Shown here: positions 54,612-64,000 of the stretch, piece by piece
Numbering within the stretch: the first letter of the stretch is position 1
Layout of the letters: every line of letters begins with the position of its first letter
From: Chthoniobacter sp.
GTDB lineage: Bacteria > Verrucomicrobiota > Verrucomicrobiia > Chthoniobacterales > Chthoniobacteraceae
Assembly (NCBI GenBank): GCA_021414005.1
Contig: JAIOPH010000013.1
Span: 62,001-126,000, forward strand
Length of the DNA: 64,000 bases
Reading direction: 5' to 3'
Made by a program: the position numbers and the translations under genes
Notes under the pieces: model-generated
What the model was told of the DNA's origin: nothing
Databases searched by the model: none
What the model saw: the letters and a program-made list of their open reading frames with translations, nothing else

Positions 54612-55046
54612 TCACTCGGCCAGCCGCGTGGCGATCTGCGTGAGCAGCGAGGTCTCCGCCTCTGACCAGTCGTAAGCCTCCGCCTTGGCGACCCCCAGCA
54701 CCCCGCGCAACTCATCACCGACCAGCATCGGCACCGCCAGCGAACCCTCCATCCCGGTGGCCTTTGCGCCGGGCCTCGCCTGCCCGGAAGTGTCCGTCTG
54801 GAGGTTGCAAATCGTGATCGGCGCCCGGCGCTCCGCCGCCAGCCCGGCGATGCCTTTCCCGATGGGCACGGTCTCAACGATCTGCACAACCGACGGCGGA
54901 ATGTTCCGGTGCGCAGCGAGTTTCAACACGCCGTCGCGCAGCAGATGGATGGTGCCAGCCTGGCCGCCAAAGTGAGTAACGGTGGCTGCGAGAGCCGCGT
55001 TGAGGTCGCCACTCGCGACCGCCGTTTCGATGGATGAAGGGATCAT
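54612..55046 (-). CDS. GAF-domain protein
   Basis: This 144-residue protein is a single GAF domain: FGGQAGTIHLLRDGVLKLAA, HRNIPPSVVQIVETVPIGKG, then IAGLAAERRAPITICNLQTD and MEGSLAVPMLVGDELRGVLG, ending with YDWSEAETSLLTQIATRL. GAF domains bind small molecules such as cyclic nucleotides, haem or methionine sulfoxide. No output domain is attached, so it may act alone or with another protein. It lies upstream of yaeQ in the same orientation, downstream of the tRNA-Val gene. Confidence 0.85.
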   Translation of the reverse strand: MIPSSIETAVASGDLNAALAATVTHFGGQAGTIHLLRDGVLKLAAHRNIPPSVVQIVETVPIGKGIAGLAAERRAPITICNLQTDTSGQARPGAKATGMEGSLAVPMLVGDELRGVLGVAKAEAYDWSEAETSLLTQIATRLAE

Positions 55047-55127
55047 GGGCCCAGACTAAACGGGCGCGACGCGGGAATCCAAAGGCAAAAAGCGGCACCT
55101 TTCCCAAGGCTCCGCCTCGCAGCGAGA

Positions 55128-55202
55128 TGGTGCGCGATGCAGGGTTCGAACCTGCGACTTCTTGCGTGTGAAGCAAGCGCTCTACCACTGAGCTAATCGC
55201 GC
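55128..55202 (-). tRNA. tRNA-Val (anticodon CAC)
   Basis: The minus strand folds into a complete cloverleaf: acceptor GCGCGAT with ATCGCGC (7 bp perfect), D arm GCTC/GAGC, anticodon stem CTTGC/GCAAG with loop TTCACAC (anticodon CAC), T arm GCAGG/CCTGC with TTCGAAC. The 3' CCA is encoded. At 75 nt it is of normal length. The anticodon reads GUG valine codons. Confidence 0.96.
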
Positions 55203-55287
55203 GTTGGCGGCCCCGAAAAGGGGAGCGGCAGGTTAGCCAACCGCGCTTCGGATGCCAGCGGAAATTTCACGGATTCGCCCGCGCACG

Positions 55288-55321
55288 AAAAAGCCCGCGA
55301 GTTCGGGACTCGCGGGCTTTT
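55288..55321 (-). terminator. Terminator of the giant autotransporter gene
   Basis: A perfect 10-bp stem GCCCGCGAGT / ACTCGCGGGC with a 5-nt loop has five A's before it and four T's after it on the + strand, so it can terminate both strands. It lies 24 bp after the autotransporter stop codon on the minus strand and separates it from the tRNA gene. Confidence 0.9.
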
Positions 55322-55344
55322 CGGAAACGATTCGGAGCTGCGCG

Positions 55345-58300
55345 TTAGAAGGACATGCGCATGCCGCCGCTTACGTTGTGGGAGTCGTAGTTGGACCGGC
55401 CCACTTCGCCATCATAATAGACATAGGTCGAGGTGCGCTCATTCCAGAGCACCGCCACACCGGCTCCGAGGAGCACACTGTCGCTGCCAGTTTCGGCACC
55501 GTGAACGGTGAAGCCCCGGCCCGCGCCATTGGCGAACCGCGAGTTGATCGCGAACTCCGTGTCGTCGAATTCATGCTGCCAGGCCGCGCTGAACTCAGGC
55601 CGCACGATGGCTCCGCCGGCGTGCAGGTCGTAGCTGGCTTTCAGACCCAAGGTGCTGCGGAGCGACTCGGCACTCTGCTTCTCATAGGTCAGCGGCGCGA
55701 GCGACGAACCGGTTTCCCTGAATCCGCGGAAGCCGACGTGCGTGTATTGCAGGCCCGCCGTCGGTCCAAAGGTCCAACCACCCGCCTTGATGTCGTAGCC
55801 TGTCTTGAGGATGACGCTGAGTTCTCCGCCGGTCGTACCGCCATTGGCCGAACCTGCGAGCGCCGTGCGCCGGATGTCGTAGTTGTTGTAGCCACCCTGA
55901 GCCGCGAGATCTGCGTAGAAACCTCCGGTAAAGTAAGTCGCATAAACACCGAGCGTGGCTCCATCGACACTTACGCGTCCGCGGTCGAACAAATCCGCCG
56001 ACGTGCGGTTGTAGCCTGCGTTGATACCGATGGCGAAATGGTCGCCCAAGCGGTAATCCAAGCCGAGCGTGAAACCGCCGCTGGCAAGGTCGTAACCGCT
56101 GGCATTGTAAGTAGTGCCGATGTGGGTGAACTCACCAACACCGGTGATGAAGACGCCCAAACTCGCATCCTGAGTCGGTGGACGAATCTCCTTGCCCATC
56201 TTGCCATCAGGACCAGCGAGACCGTCCGCCTTGGTGAGGAAGCTGGCGGTGTATTCCTGGCTGCCGCCGGAAACGGAGTAACCCGAGGCGCTGAACCCGC
56301 CTGACCCATCGCGGATGTCCCGCATACGGCGCTCGAGGTTCATCCCCTGTACGTTCGATTGCGCGATGCCGATCGTGTAGATGGATTGCAACTCCTCGGG
56401 CGCGATGAGGTCGAGATCGTGCCGCACGTTGTTAAACGCATCCGCGTCGAGGAACCCAATGACCTTGTCGAGGCGCGGATCGTTAAGCGCGCCATCCAAA
56501 GCCTTCGCGACGGCCTTCTGATTCGGAGTCAGGCCACTCAGGACATCCGAGAACTTGAGTTGCTCGGCGATGAGCGAAACAGTATTCGTTTCATACAGCA
56601 CCGTGGCGTCGAGGAATTTGCTGTTGGTCGCGATGCCCACGGCCTCCGTGGAAAACTCGCCGTTCACATTGTTGGCCGTGAGGAAGACAATCTTGTCATG
56701 CCGTTTCAGGACGAAGTTATTCAGCGGGACAATCTGCACCGTGCCGTTCAACGACGCCGAGCCATGCACCGCGAGGAGGTCATGCTCGTTCGCCGCAAGT
56801 CCGGCGATTTCGATTTTCAAGGTGCCGGATGCTGCTTGCGCAAAGTTCCCTTTCACCGTCAGCGTTCCAGGTGAGTTGCCGGGGCTGACAACGCCGAAGT
56901 TCGACAGGTTGCCACCCACAACGCCCGTGCCGGCCAGCAGCGCCGGAGTAAAGACCACCACGTTGCCCCCGACCGAACCATTCAAAACCAACGTGCCCTG
57001 CTGCACGGATGTCTGCCCGGTCAGCGTGTTGTTGCCGGTGAGCGTCAGGATTCCCGAGGACGTTTTGATGAGCTGTCCGGCCGGGCCGTTGTCGCTGATG
57101 TTACCCGAGAAGAACCCGGAGTTCGCCGTCAGCCTGCCAGCCGTCAGCGCCGAGTCACCAAGACGCACGCTGCCGTTGCCGGTCAGTGCGTTGATCGCCT
57201 GGGTGTGTCCATTCAGATTCAAGGTGCCGAGGACGTCCACATTCGAGGTGCTGGCGATCTGCTGGTTGCTGGCTGCCGGGCCGCCAAACTTCACCGTCGC
57301 ACCGTTCGCGATATTCAAGTGGCCGGCCACCGCGGTGGCACCGCCCGTTTTCGCAAGCGTCAGCACGCCGCCGTCCACCTGCGTCAGGCCGGAGTAGGTG
57401 TTGCTGCCAGCTCCGCCAAAGGACGTGTTGGTCGCGCCGGTGAGCGTCAGGTTGGAAACCGGACTCACCTCCGAGATCACCCCGTTGAAGTCGAGACCGC
57501 CGGCGATGGTGTTAATCGTCGTGTTTGTTACCGCCAGGGAAGTCGGCCCGGACGAGATCAACTGCTGTGGGCCGTTCACCTCAAAGTTGCCCTGTACCAC
57601 GATGCTGTTGGCAAAGGTGTGGGACACGGTGAGCAGGTCGGTGTTGCCCACCTGGCCTCCGTTGATCCGCAGGGTGCTGGTGCCGAGCGCGGCGTCGTTA
57701 TTGATGTTCAGCAACCCCGAGTTCAACGTGGTGGTGCCGCTGTAGGCGTTGGCATTGGTCAAGGTGAGAGCGTCTCCCGCAGCCCCGTTTTTCACGAGGT
57801 TCCCACCAGCTCCCCCATCAAGGATCTGTCCGTTCACCGTTCCGTTATTGACCGTCAGCGTGCCGCCGACGATGCCGCCATTCAGGCGGACGACCGTGCC
57901 GGTTCCGGCATCGGTGTTCAGCGTGGTGATGGTTTCCTTTTTGCCATTCAGGTTGAACGACGCGGTGCTATTGAGCAGCACCGTCGCGGAATCGTCGATC
58001 TGCTGGTCGGCCTGCAGGAACAGCACGCCCTGGTTGTCCACCGTCACGCCGCCCGTGCCGATCGCATTGACGCCCGCCGTCTTGTTCAACTGCAGGGTCG
58101 CATTGCCGCGCACCGAAGTCAGGCCGGTGTAGGTGTTCGCCGCGATGCCGGAGTAGTTAAAGATGCTCGCCGGAACCGAGGTAAAGATGACCCCGGTGCC
58201 CGCGGCCGTTTCCCCGACCGCCCCGAGGAAGCTGAAGGTGTTCGCGTTCGTGCCGGTAATGGTCCGTGTGCCGTTCAGGGTCACCGGTCCGCTGGCCGTC

Positions 58301-61300
58301 AACGTCCCCGTCGGGTTCACCGAGAAGTCGCCATTGATCTGCGTGGCGTTGGCGAAGGTAATTCCGGCCACCCCGCTGCCAAAGGTCGTGAGCGGACCCG
58401 CGTTGTTAATCACGAGGTTGCCGCTGCCGAGCGCGGTGTTGTTGTTGATGGTCAGGCCGCCGCTGTTGTGGGTCGTCGTCCCGGTGTAGGTGTTGGCCCC
58501 GGTGATCGTGAAGGTGCCGTTGCCATTTTTCACCAGCGAGAGTGCGTTGCCCACGCTGTTGGTGATCAGACCGGAGAAAGTCGTGCTCGTGTTATCGCCG
58601 CCGGTCGTGAGGGTCGCGGGGCCGACCAGCGTCTGCACCGTGGTTCCGGCCACGCCAGCGAGGGAGCCGATGGTGTTGCTAAAGCCGCCGAGATCTAGGA
58701 TCGCGGGCGCGGCGCTCAGGTTGTAGGCGGATTTCGAACTCAGCGCCGTGGTGGACCCGGCAAGGATGGTGCCGTTGTTGATCGTCGTCGCACCGGAGTA
58801 GGTGTTGTTACCCGACAGCGTCTGGATGCCCGTGCCGGTCTTGGTCAGCGAAAGCACCGCGCCCAAGCCGTCCACGATGTTACCCGCAAAGAGCGTGTTC
58901 TGGTTCAGCGTGCCGGTGGTCAGCGTTGCATTGGCCACACTATCCGTGACCGTCGAACCAGCCACACCGGTCAGTGAGCCGATGGTGTTATTGAAACCAC
59001 CGAGGTCCAGCGTGCCGGCTGCCGCGGTGATGTTGACCGCCGAGTTCACGCCGAAAGCGGAAACCGAGCCGCCGACCAACCTGCCGTTGTTGATCGTCGT
59101 CGGTCCGGTGTAGGTGTTGATGCCGCTGTGGGTCTGGGCTCCAGTGCCATTCTTGGTGATGCCGAGCGTGCCTGCGCCGCCGTTTTGGATCACTCCACGG
59201 AAGGTCAGGTTATTCGCATCGCCAAAGGTTAGGATGGCATTGGCCGCGCCGCCATTTTGCACCGTGCCACCGGGCGCGCCGCTATCGGTTAGCGAGAGGA
59301 TGGTATTATTAAAGCCATTCAGCGAGAGCGTGCCGCCCGTATTCACCGAGTGCGCCGAGGTGGCGCTGAAGGCGGTGATCGAGCCCGCTTGCAGCACGCC
59401 GCCGTTCACGTTGGTCGGACCGGTGTAGGTATTTACCCCGGACACGGTTAGTGTTCCGGCACCCACTTTGGTCAGCGCCAGAGCGGCGCCCGCACCGTCA
59501 ATGATGTTGCCCGCGAAGAGCGTGCTGGTGCCGAGCGCGCCGGTGGTCAGCGTCGCCGCGATGCCGGTGCTGTTTTGCACGGTGCTGCCGGGGATGCCGG
59601 CCAGCGAACCGATGGCGTTGTTGAAGCCGCCTAGGTCGAGCGTAGCGCCGTTGTTCACGGTTACGGCGGAGTTCACGCCAAAGGCGGAGATTGATCCGCC
59701 AATCAGCTTGCCGGCGTTAATCGTCGTCGGCCCGGTGTAGGTGTTCAGCCCGGTGAGCGTTTCCGCGCCGGTGCCCTGCTTGGTGATGCCGAGCGCACCT
59801 GCCCCACCGTTTTGGAGGACGCCGTGGAAGGTCAGGTTGTTGACATCGCCGAAGGTCAGGACGGCTGCTCCAGCCGCGCCGTTTTGCACCGTCCCGCCGG
59901 GCGCGCCGCTGTCGCTGAGGGTCAGAATGGTGTTATTAAATCCATTGAGGCTCAGAGTGCCGCCGGTGTTCACGAAGAAGTCCGAGTTCGGGCTGAACGC
60001 CGTGGCAGAACCCGCCTGCAGGATGCCGCCATTCACAATCGTGTCGCCGGAGTACGTATTGATGCCGGAGAGAATCTGCGTGCCGGGGCCGTCCTTCTGC
60101 AGCGCCACCGGACCGTCATCCTGAATGTTACCGGTAAAGTTCTGCCCGTTGCCGTTGGTGATCGTCAGCTTGGCCACCGGCGCGCCGGGAGGCGTTCCGT
60201 TTTTGACCAGGCCCGCGCCACTCAGCGAGAAGATGCTGTTATTGAAGCCATTCAAGTCCAGCGTGGCATTGAGCGCCACGGTGACTGCCGAGTTATTACC
60301 AAAGGCCTGCGTCGAGCCGGCCGCCAGTTTACCCGCATTCACATTGGTCGCACCGGTATAGGTGTTGGTGCCCGCGAGCGTCTCGGTGCCCGCACCCACT
60401 TTGGTAATACCGAGCGTGCCAGCACCCGGACCGGCGATGATGTTACCGTGGAAGGTCAGGTTATTCGCATCGCCGAAGGTCAGCGTGGCGTTACCTGCCG
60501 CTCCGTTTTGCACGGTGCCGCCGGGCGCGCCGGTGTCGGAGAGCGATAGGATGGTGCTGTTGAAACCGTTCACATCGAGAATGCCTCCCGTGTTGACGAG
60601 GAACGCCGAGGTCGCGCTCAGGCCGGTGCCCGAACCAGCCAGCATGGTGCCGCCATTGACGTTGGTCGCGCCGGTGTAGGTGTTCACGCCGGAGAGCGTC
60701 TGCTTGCCGGGGCCGACCTTGGTCAGCGAGAGGACGTCAATGCCTGGCGCGATTACCCCGTTAATGAGGTTACCCGCAAACACCGCATCCACCCCGTTGC
60801 CGCCGGTCGTCAGGACCGCCGGGCCGTTGGTTGTCGTACCGATGCTACCCGCGACGCCTTGCAGCGAACCGATGCTGTTGTTCTTACCACCCAGATCGAG
60901 CGTGGCTCCCGCCGCAGTGATGTTCACCGCCGAGTTCGTGCCAAAGGCGGTCGTCGAACCGGCCATCAAGGTGCCGGCATTGATCGTCGTCGCCCCGGTG
61001 TAGGTGTTATTGCCCGAAAGCACCTGCGTCACCGCGCCGTTCTTGGTCAGCGAAAGCGCGCCCGATCCCCCGCCGACGTTAATGATGTTACCTGCAAAGG
61101 TTGCCGCCTGCGTTCCGGTGATGGTCAGCGTGGCTGCCGCCGCCGCGTTGTTTTGCACCGTGCCGCCGGGGTTCGAGCTGGTCAGCGCACCGATGGTGTT
61201 GCTGAAGCCGCCGAGATCAAGCGTGCCGCCAATGTTCACGGCCACCACGGAGTTGTTACCAAAGGCCGTGTTCGAGCCTGCCTGCAGAGTGCCGGCATTG

Positions 61301-64000
61301 ATCGTCGTGGGTCCGGTGTAGGTATTGTTTCCTTTCAGGATTTCAATGCCGGTCCCGACTTTGGTAATGCCGAGCGCGCTGGCTCCGTTCACGATGTTTC
61401 CGTTAAACGTCAGGTTGTTGCTGTCGCCAAAGGTTAACACTGCGGCAATCGCGCCGTTGTTGGTCACGGTGCCGAAGACCGGACCCACCCCGTTGTCGCT
61501 GAGCGAAAGGATGGTGCTGACGAAGCCGTTCACATCCAGCGTGCCGCCAGCGTTCACGAGGAACGCCGAGGTTGCGCTCAGGCCCGTTGCCGAGCCGGCC
61601 TTCAGCGTGCCGGCATTGATGGTCGTGGTGCCTGAGTAAGTGTTCGGCCCGGAGAGAATCCAGGTTCCCGTGCCGGTCTTAACCAGCGAGGTCGCGCCGC
61701 CATTGTTGCCGATGATCGCCGCGATGGTGTTGTTGCCCGCGTTTGTGCCGGTCAGTTCGAGAGTCCGGGTGCCGACCTGCGCGTTGAAGCCCATGGCTCC
61801 GACATTGTTGAAATTTACCGCGCCCGCGCCGGATGAATCGAGCTTGCCGCCATTCGTGCCGACCGAGAAGAGTCGGTCGGTGGTCACGGCCGCGCCCGTG
61901 TATTGCAGGGTGCCGCCATTGAGCACGAGGCTGGTTGCCGCGTTCGAGGATGCGCCGATGCCGCTGGCCGCGCCGCCATTGGCGAGGATCCCAACACTCA
62001 CGGTTCCGTCGTTGATCGTGGTGGAACCCGTGTAGGTATTGGCCGCCGTCAGAAGCAGGGTGCCGCCACCATTCGTGGTCACGGCATCCGCGCCCGGCTT
62101 GATACCGTCGGCGATCACCGCATTGATCGTCGTGGGCGTGGCGCTCACGGCGGTGGTGATGAGCACCGGGCCGTCCGCCAGCAGCGTGAAGGGTCCGACG
62201 CCGGGAGCAATTACGTAGCCGCCCAAATCAAAGCGCAGACCCTGGAAGTTAATGTCATCGCCCAGCGTGACGGTTCCGGCCGTGCCTTGGAAAACGGCGG
62301 TGCCGTTGTTCCAGTTGGAGTTCGCGGCTCCGGTCACGTCGGTCCAGTTGCTGTTGTTGTTATTCACCCAAGTCGAGGTTCCACCATCGACGATCCCATT
62401 CGCGACCACGTTCGGGCCATCCCAGAACTGCGCACCCGCGCCGACCCCGGCGAGGACGATCAGGTTGACCTGACTGGCGATGTTCGTGGTGATGTAACTG
62501 GTGAAGCCGCCGGGAACCGGAGCCACGTCCATCGTGTTATTCGTGAGCACGCCGGTGTAGTTGTAAATCCGGTAGGAGCCCGGCCCAAAGCCGCCGGAAT
62601 TGGTGATGTTCAGCGTGCCGTCCAGGGTCAGGTTTCCGTTCACGATGGTCAGATCGTTGATGAACGGTGCCGTTGGCGTCACGACTCCGGGCGTGCCCAG
62701 TTCGTAATTCACGATGGACCCAGAGTTCAGGATCAAGCCGCCCACGGTGATCGTTCCGGGGCTGTCTCCCGGAGCCATGATGCCGCCGTTGGCCACGGTG
62801 ACGATGCCGGCGATTGAACCAATGCCCGAGAGCGTCGCCCCGCTTTCCACCAGGACCGCCGTGGCCCCCAGCGAGCCATCCACCTGCAGCTTGCCCGCCT
62901 TGATGTCCGTTGCACCCGTGTAGGTGCTCGCGCCGGTCAGGATTTCCGTTCCGGTGCCCACCTTGGTGATGCCGAGGGTGGCTGCCGCGCCATTGATGAT
63001 CGCGCCATGGAAAGTCAGGTTGTTCGCATCACCGAAGGTCAGCACTGAATTACCCACCGCCGCCCCATTTTGCACGGTGCCACCACCGCCCACGCCGTTG
63101 ATGTCGCTCAGGGATTTGATGGTGCTGTTGAAACCGTTCGTACCCAGCGTGCCGCCGGTGTTCACGAGGAAGGCCGAGGTGGCGCTCAGGCCCGTGGTCG
63201 AACCCGCCTGCAGGATGCCACCGTTGACCGTGGTGTCCCCGGTGTAGGTGTTCACGCCCGCGAGCGTCTGCGCCGCCGTGCCGATCTTGGTCAGCGAAAG
63301 CGCCGCGCCGGCACCGTTCACGATGTTGCCGGTGTAAGTTCCTGCCGTGTTATTGCCACCGGTGGTCAGCAGCGCCGCCACGGCGGTGCTGTTTTGCACG
63401 ATGCCGCCCGCCGTGCCGTTGAGCGAGCCGATGCTATTGCTGTTCCCCGCGAGATCGAGGGTGCCGCCGCCATTTACGGTGACCACGGAGTTCACGCCAA
63501 ACGCCTGCACGGAACCCGCCACGAGCGCGCCGCCGTTGACGGTCGTCGCGCCGGTGTAAGTATTCAGACCGGAGACCGTCATGGTGCCGGTGCCGATCTT
63601 GGTCAGCCCGAGCGTGCCGGTGCCGTTTTGCAGCACGCCCGCAAAGGTCGTGCTCGCGTTGGTTCCGCCCGTCGTCAGGACGGCGGATGCTCCGGTGCTC
63701 TGCACGAAAGTCCCGGCCACTCCGGTCAGCGAGCCGATGGTGTTGTTATTGCCGCCGAGGTCGAGGGTCGCCAGCGCCGTCGTCAGGCTCACCGCCGAGT
63801 TGCTGCCAAACGCGGTCGCCGATCCCGCCAGCAGGGTGCCTGCGTTGACCGTGGTCAGGCCGGTGTAGTTGTTCACCCCCGAAAGAGTCTGGGTGCCGGT
63901 GCCGTTCTTGGTGATGCCGAGCGAGCCGGAGCCGATCGGGCCCGCCACGATGTTACCCGCAAAGTTCAGCGAAGCCGCATTGCCAAAGGTCAGAATGGCA
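55345..64000 (-). CDS. Giant autotransporter with PATR beta-strand repeats (5' end outside window)
   Basis: More than 2,880 codons are open from the window edge to the stop at 55345. The frame reads on past the GTG at 63948 with ILTFGNAASLNFAGNI, so the true start is beyond 64000. About 20 copies of the autotransporter-associated beta-strand repeat (PATR, PF12951/TIGR02601) occur, each with 'ltK.GtGt.tLsG.NTYTG.TTiN.G'. A repeat-free segment around 62100-62850 breaks the array. Passenger closes with SPGNSPGTLTVKGNFAQAAS near 56870, and the last 300 residues form the C-terminal beta-barrel (SLGVFITGVGEFTHIG to the terminal GGMRMSF, ending in Phe). It is a surface or secreted adhesin-like protein; ligand unknown. 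Confidence 0.9.
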   Translation of the reverse strand, partial: AILTFGNAASLNFAGNIVAGPIGSGSLGITKNGTGTQTLSGVNNYTGLTTVNAGTLLAGSATAFGSNSAVSLTTALATLDLGGNNNTIGSLTGVAGTFVQSTGASAVLTTGGTNASTTFAGVLQNGTGTLGLTKIGTGTMTVSGLNTYTGATTVNGGALVAGSVQAFGVNSVVTVNGGGTLDLAGNSNSIGSLNGTAGGIVQNSTAVAALLTTGGNNTAGTYTGNIVNGAGAALSLTKIGTAAQTLAGVNTYTGDTTVNGGILQAGSTTGLSATSAFLVNTGGTLGTNGFNSTIKSLSDINGVGGGGTVQNGAAVGNSVLTFGDANNLTFHGAIINGAAATLGITKVGTGTEILTGASTYTGATDIKAGKLQVDGSLGATAVLVESGATLSGIGSIAGIVTVANGGIMAPGDSPGTITVGGLILNSGSIVNYELGTPGVVTPTAPFINDLTIVNGNLTLDGTLNITNSGGFGPGSYRIYNYTGVLTNNTMDVAPVPGGFTSYITTNIASQVNLIVLAGVGAGAQFWDGPNVVANGIVDGGTSTWVNNNNSNWTDVTGAANSNWNNGTAVFQGTAGTVTLGDDINFQGLRFDLGGYVIAPGVGPFTLLADGPVLITTAVSATPTTINAVIADGIKPGADAVTTNGGGTLLLTAANTYTGSTTINDGTVSVGILANGGAASGIGASSNAATSLVLNGGTLQYTGAAVTTDRLFSVGTNGGKLDSSGAGAVNFNNVGAMGFNAQVGTRTLELTGTNAGNNTIAAIIGNNGGATSLVKTGTGTWILSGPNTYSGTTTINAGTLKAGSATGLSATSAFLVNAGGTLDVNGFVSTILSLSDNGVGPVFGTVTNNGAIAAVLTFGDSNNLTFNGNIVNGASALGITKVGTGIEILKGNNTYTGPTTINAGTLQAGSNTAFGNNSVVAVNIGGTLDLGGFSNTIGALTSSNPGGTVQNNAAAAATLTITGTQAATFAGNIINVGGGSGALSLTKNGAVTQVLSGNNTYTGATTINAGTLMAGSTTAFGTNSAVNITAAGATLDLGGKNNSIGSLQGVAGSIGTTTNGPAVLTTGGNGVDAVFAGNLINGVIAPGIDVLSLTKVGPGKQTLSGVNTYTGATNVNGGTMLAGSGTGLSATSAFLVNTGGILDVNGFNSTILSLSDTGAPGGTVQNGAAGNATLTFGDANNLTFHGNIIAGPGAGTLGITKVGAGTETLAGTNTYTGATNVNAGKLAAGSTQAFGNNSAVTVALNATLDLNGFNNSIFSLSGAGLVKNGTPPGAPVAKLTITNGNGQNFTGNIQDDGPVALQKDGPGTQILSGINTYSGDTIVNGGILQAGSATAFSPNSDFFVNTGGTLSLNGFNNTILTLSDSGAPGGTVQNGAAGAAVLTFGDVNNLTFHGVLQNGGAGALGITKQGTGAETLTGLNTYTGPTTINAGKLIGGSISAFGVNSAVTVNNGATLDLGGFNNAIGSLAGIPGSTVQNSTGIAATLTTGALGTSTLFAGNIIDGAGAALALTKVGAGTLTVSGVNTYTGPTNVNGGVLQAGSITAFSATSAHSVNTGGTLSLNGFNNTILSLTDSGAPGGTVQNGGAANAILTFGDANNLTFRGVIQNGGAGTLGITKNGTGAQTHSGINTYTGPTTINNGRLVGGSVSAFGVNSAVNITAAAGTLDLGGFNNTIGSLTGVAGSTVTDSVANATLTTGTLNQNTLFAGNIVDGLGAVLSLTKTGTGIQTLSGNNTYSGATTINNGTILAGSTTALSSKSAYNLSAAPAILDLGGFSNTIGSLAGVAGTTVQTLVGPATLTTGGDNTSTTFSGLITNSVGNALSLVKNGNGTFTITGANTYTGTTTHNSGGLTINNNTALGSGNLVINNAGPLTTFGSGVAGITFANATQINGDFSVNPTGTLTASGPVTLNGTRTITGTNANTFSFLGAVGETAAGTGVIFTSVPASIFNYSGIAANTYTGLTSVRGNATLQLNKTAGVNAIGTGGVTVDNQGVLFLQADQQIDDSATVLLNSTASFNLNGKKETITTLNTDAGTGTVVRLNGGIVGGTLTVNNGTVNGQILDGGAGGNLVKNGAAGDALTLTNANAYSGTTTLNSGLLNINNDAALGTSTLRINGGQVGNTDLLTVSHTFANSIVVQGNFEVNGPQQLISSGPTSLAVTNTTINTIAGGLDFNGVISEVSPVSNLTLTGATNTSFGGAGSNTYSGLTQVDGGVLTLAKTGGATAVAGHLNIANGATVKFGGPAASNQQIASTSNVDVLGTLNLNGHTQAINALTGNGSVRLGDSALTAGRLTANSGFFSGNISDNGPAGQLIKTSSGILTLTGNNTLTGQTSVQQGTLVLNGSVGGNVVVFTPALLAGTGVVGGNLSNFGVVSPGNSPGTLTVKGNFAQAASGTLKIEIAGLAANEHDLLAVHGSASLNGTVQIVPLNNFVLKRHDKIVFLTANNVNGEFSTEAVGIATNSKFLDATVLYETNTVSLIAEQLKFSDVLSGLTPNQKAVAKALDGALNDPRLDKVIGFLDADAFNNVRHDLDLIAPEELQSIYTIGIAQSNVQGMNLERRMRDIRDGSGGFSASGYSVSGGSQEYTASFLTKADGLAGPDGKMGKEIRPPTQDASLGVFITGVGEFTHIGTTYNASGYDLASGGFTLGLDYRLGDHFAIGINAGYNRTSADLFDRGRVSVDGATLGVYATYFTGGFYADLAAQGGYNNYDIRRTALAGSANGGTTGGELSVILKTGYDIKAGGWTFGPTAGLQYTHVGFRGFRETGSSLAPLTYEKQSAESLRSTLGLKASYDLHAGGAIVRPEFSAAWQHEFDDTEFAINSRFANGAGRGFTVHGAETGSDSVLLGAGVAVLWNERTSTYVYYDGEVGRSNYDSHNVSGGMRMSF

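Noticed and set aside
55252..63868. Long + strand open frames across the autotransporter
   Set aside because: They are antisense to a highly repetitive real gene and mirror its repeats; composition and absence of starts with ribosome sites do not support coding.

Overview
The window is a GC-rich bacterial chromosome segment with a Verrucomicrobiota-like gene repertoire: a 3-keto-disaccharide hydrolase (DUF1080) protein, a ThuA-like secreted protein, a PEP-CTERM subtilase, a DUF4380 protein, a very large autotransporter built from PATR beta-strand repeats, and a Gram-negative envelope (LpxL-like acyltransferase, AsmA-like proteins, lipoproteins). The phylum call is inferred from this repertoire; no rRNA gene is present to confirm it.

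Layout. 0-10 kb: 3' end of a type II glutamine synthetase with a strong terminator, a DUF3817 membrane protein, a DUF1080 protein, a DUF2334 deacetylase-like protein, leuA (with a possible attenuator), two AsmA-like proteins and an ABCG-type half transporter. 10-13 kb: a 15-copy 21-bp minisatellite, a two-gene cassette ending in a SUKH/SMI1-type protein, a transposase remnant and recA. 13-19.3 kb: a CoaB-like enzyme, an ECF sigma factor, a response-regulator/PilN-like fusion with a PilO-like partner, and a convergent pilX/pilW/pilV-like minor-pilin operon. 19.3-28 kb: GtrA, a rhomboid lacking key catalytic residues, ThuA, carB, a PEP-CTERM subtilase and secG. 28-29.6 kb: a cyclic-di-AMP (ydaO-type) riboswitch in front of an SPFH/band-7 protein. 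29.7-31.1 kb: an AT-richer two-gene island of unknown function. 31-43 kb: polX-plsY-gpsA, an M42-type peptidase, an LpxL-like acyltransferase, uvrA plus a TPR protein, an orphan DHp-like protein, a phosphodiester-glycosidase-like protein and an SGNH hydrolase. 43-55 kb: lpdA, a ketosynthase plus inactive ketosynthase-like pair, a universal stress protein, divergent mntH/mntR with a DtxR-like operator, DUF4380, a lipoprotein, amtB-glnK, yaeQ, a GAF protein and tRNA-Val(CAC). 55.3-64 kb: an autotransporter whose 5' end lies beyond the window.

Functional links: nitrogen assimilation (glutamine synthetase, amtB-glnK), manganese homeostasis (mntH/mntR), phospholipid synthesis (plsY, gpsA), DNA repair (recA, uvrA, polX), type IV pilus assembly and envelope biogenesis. 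The strongest candidates for something new are the riboswitch-SPFH pairing, the AT-rich two-gene island, the REC-PilN fusion and the minisatellite locus. No CRISPR array, rRNA operon, intact insertion sequence or prophage was seen.
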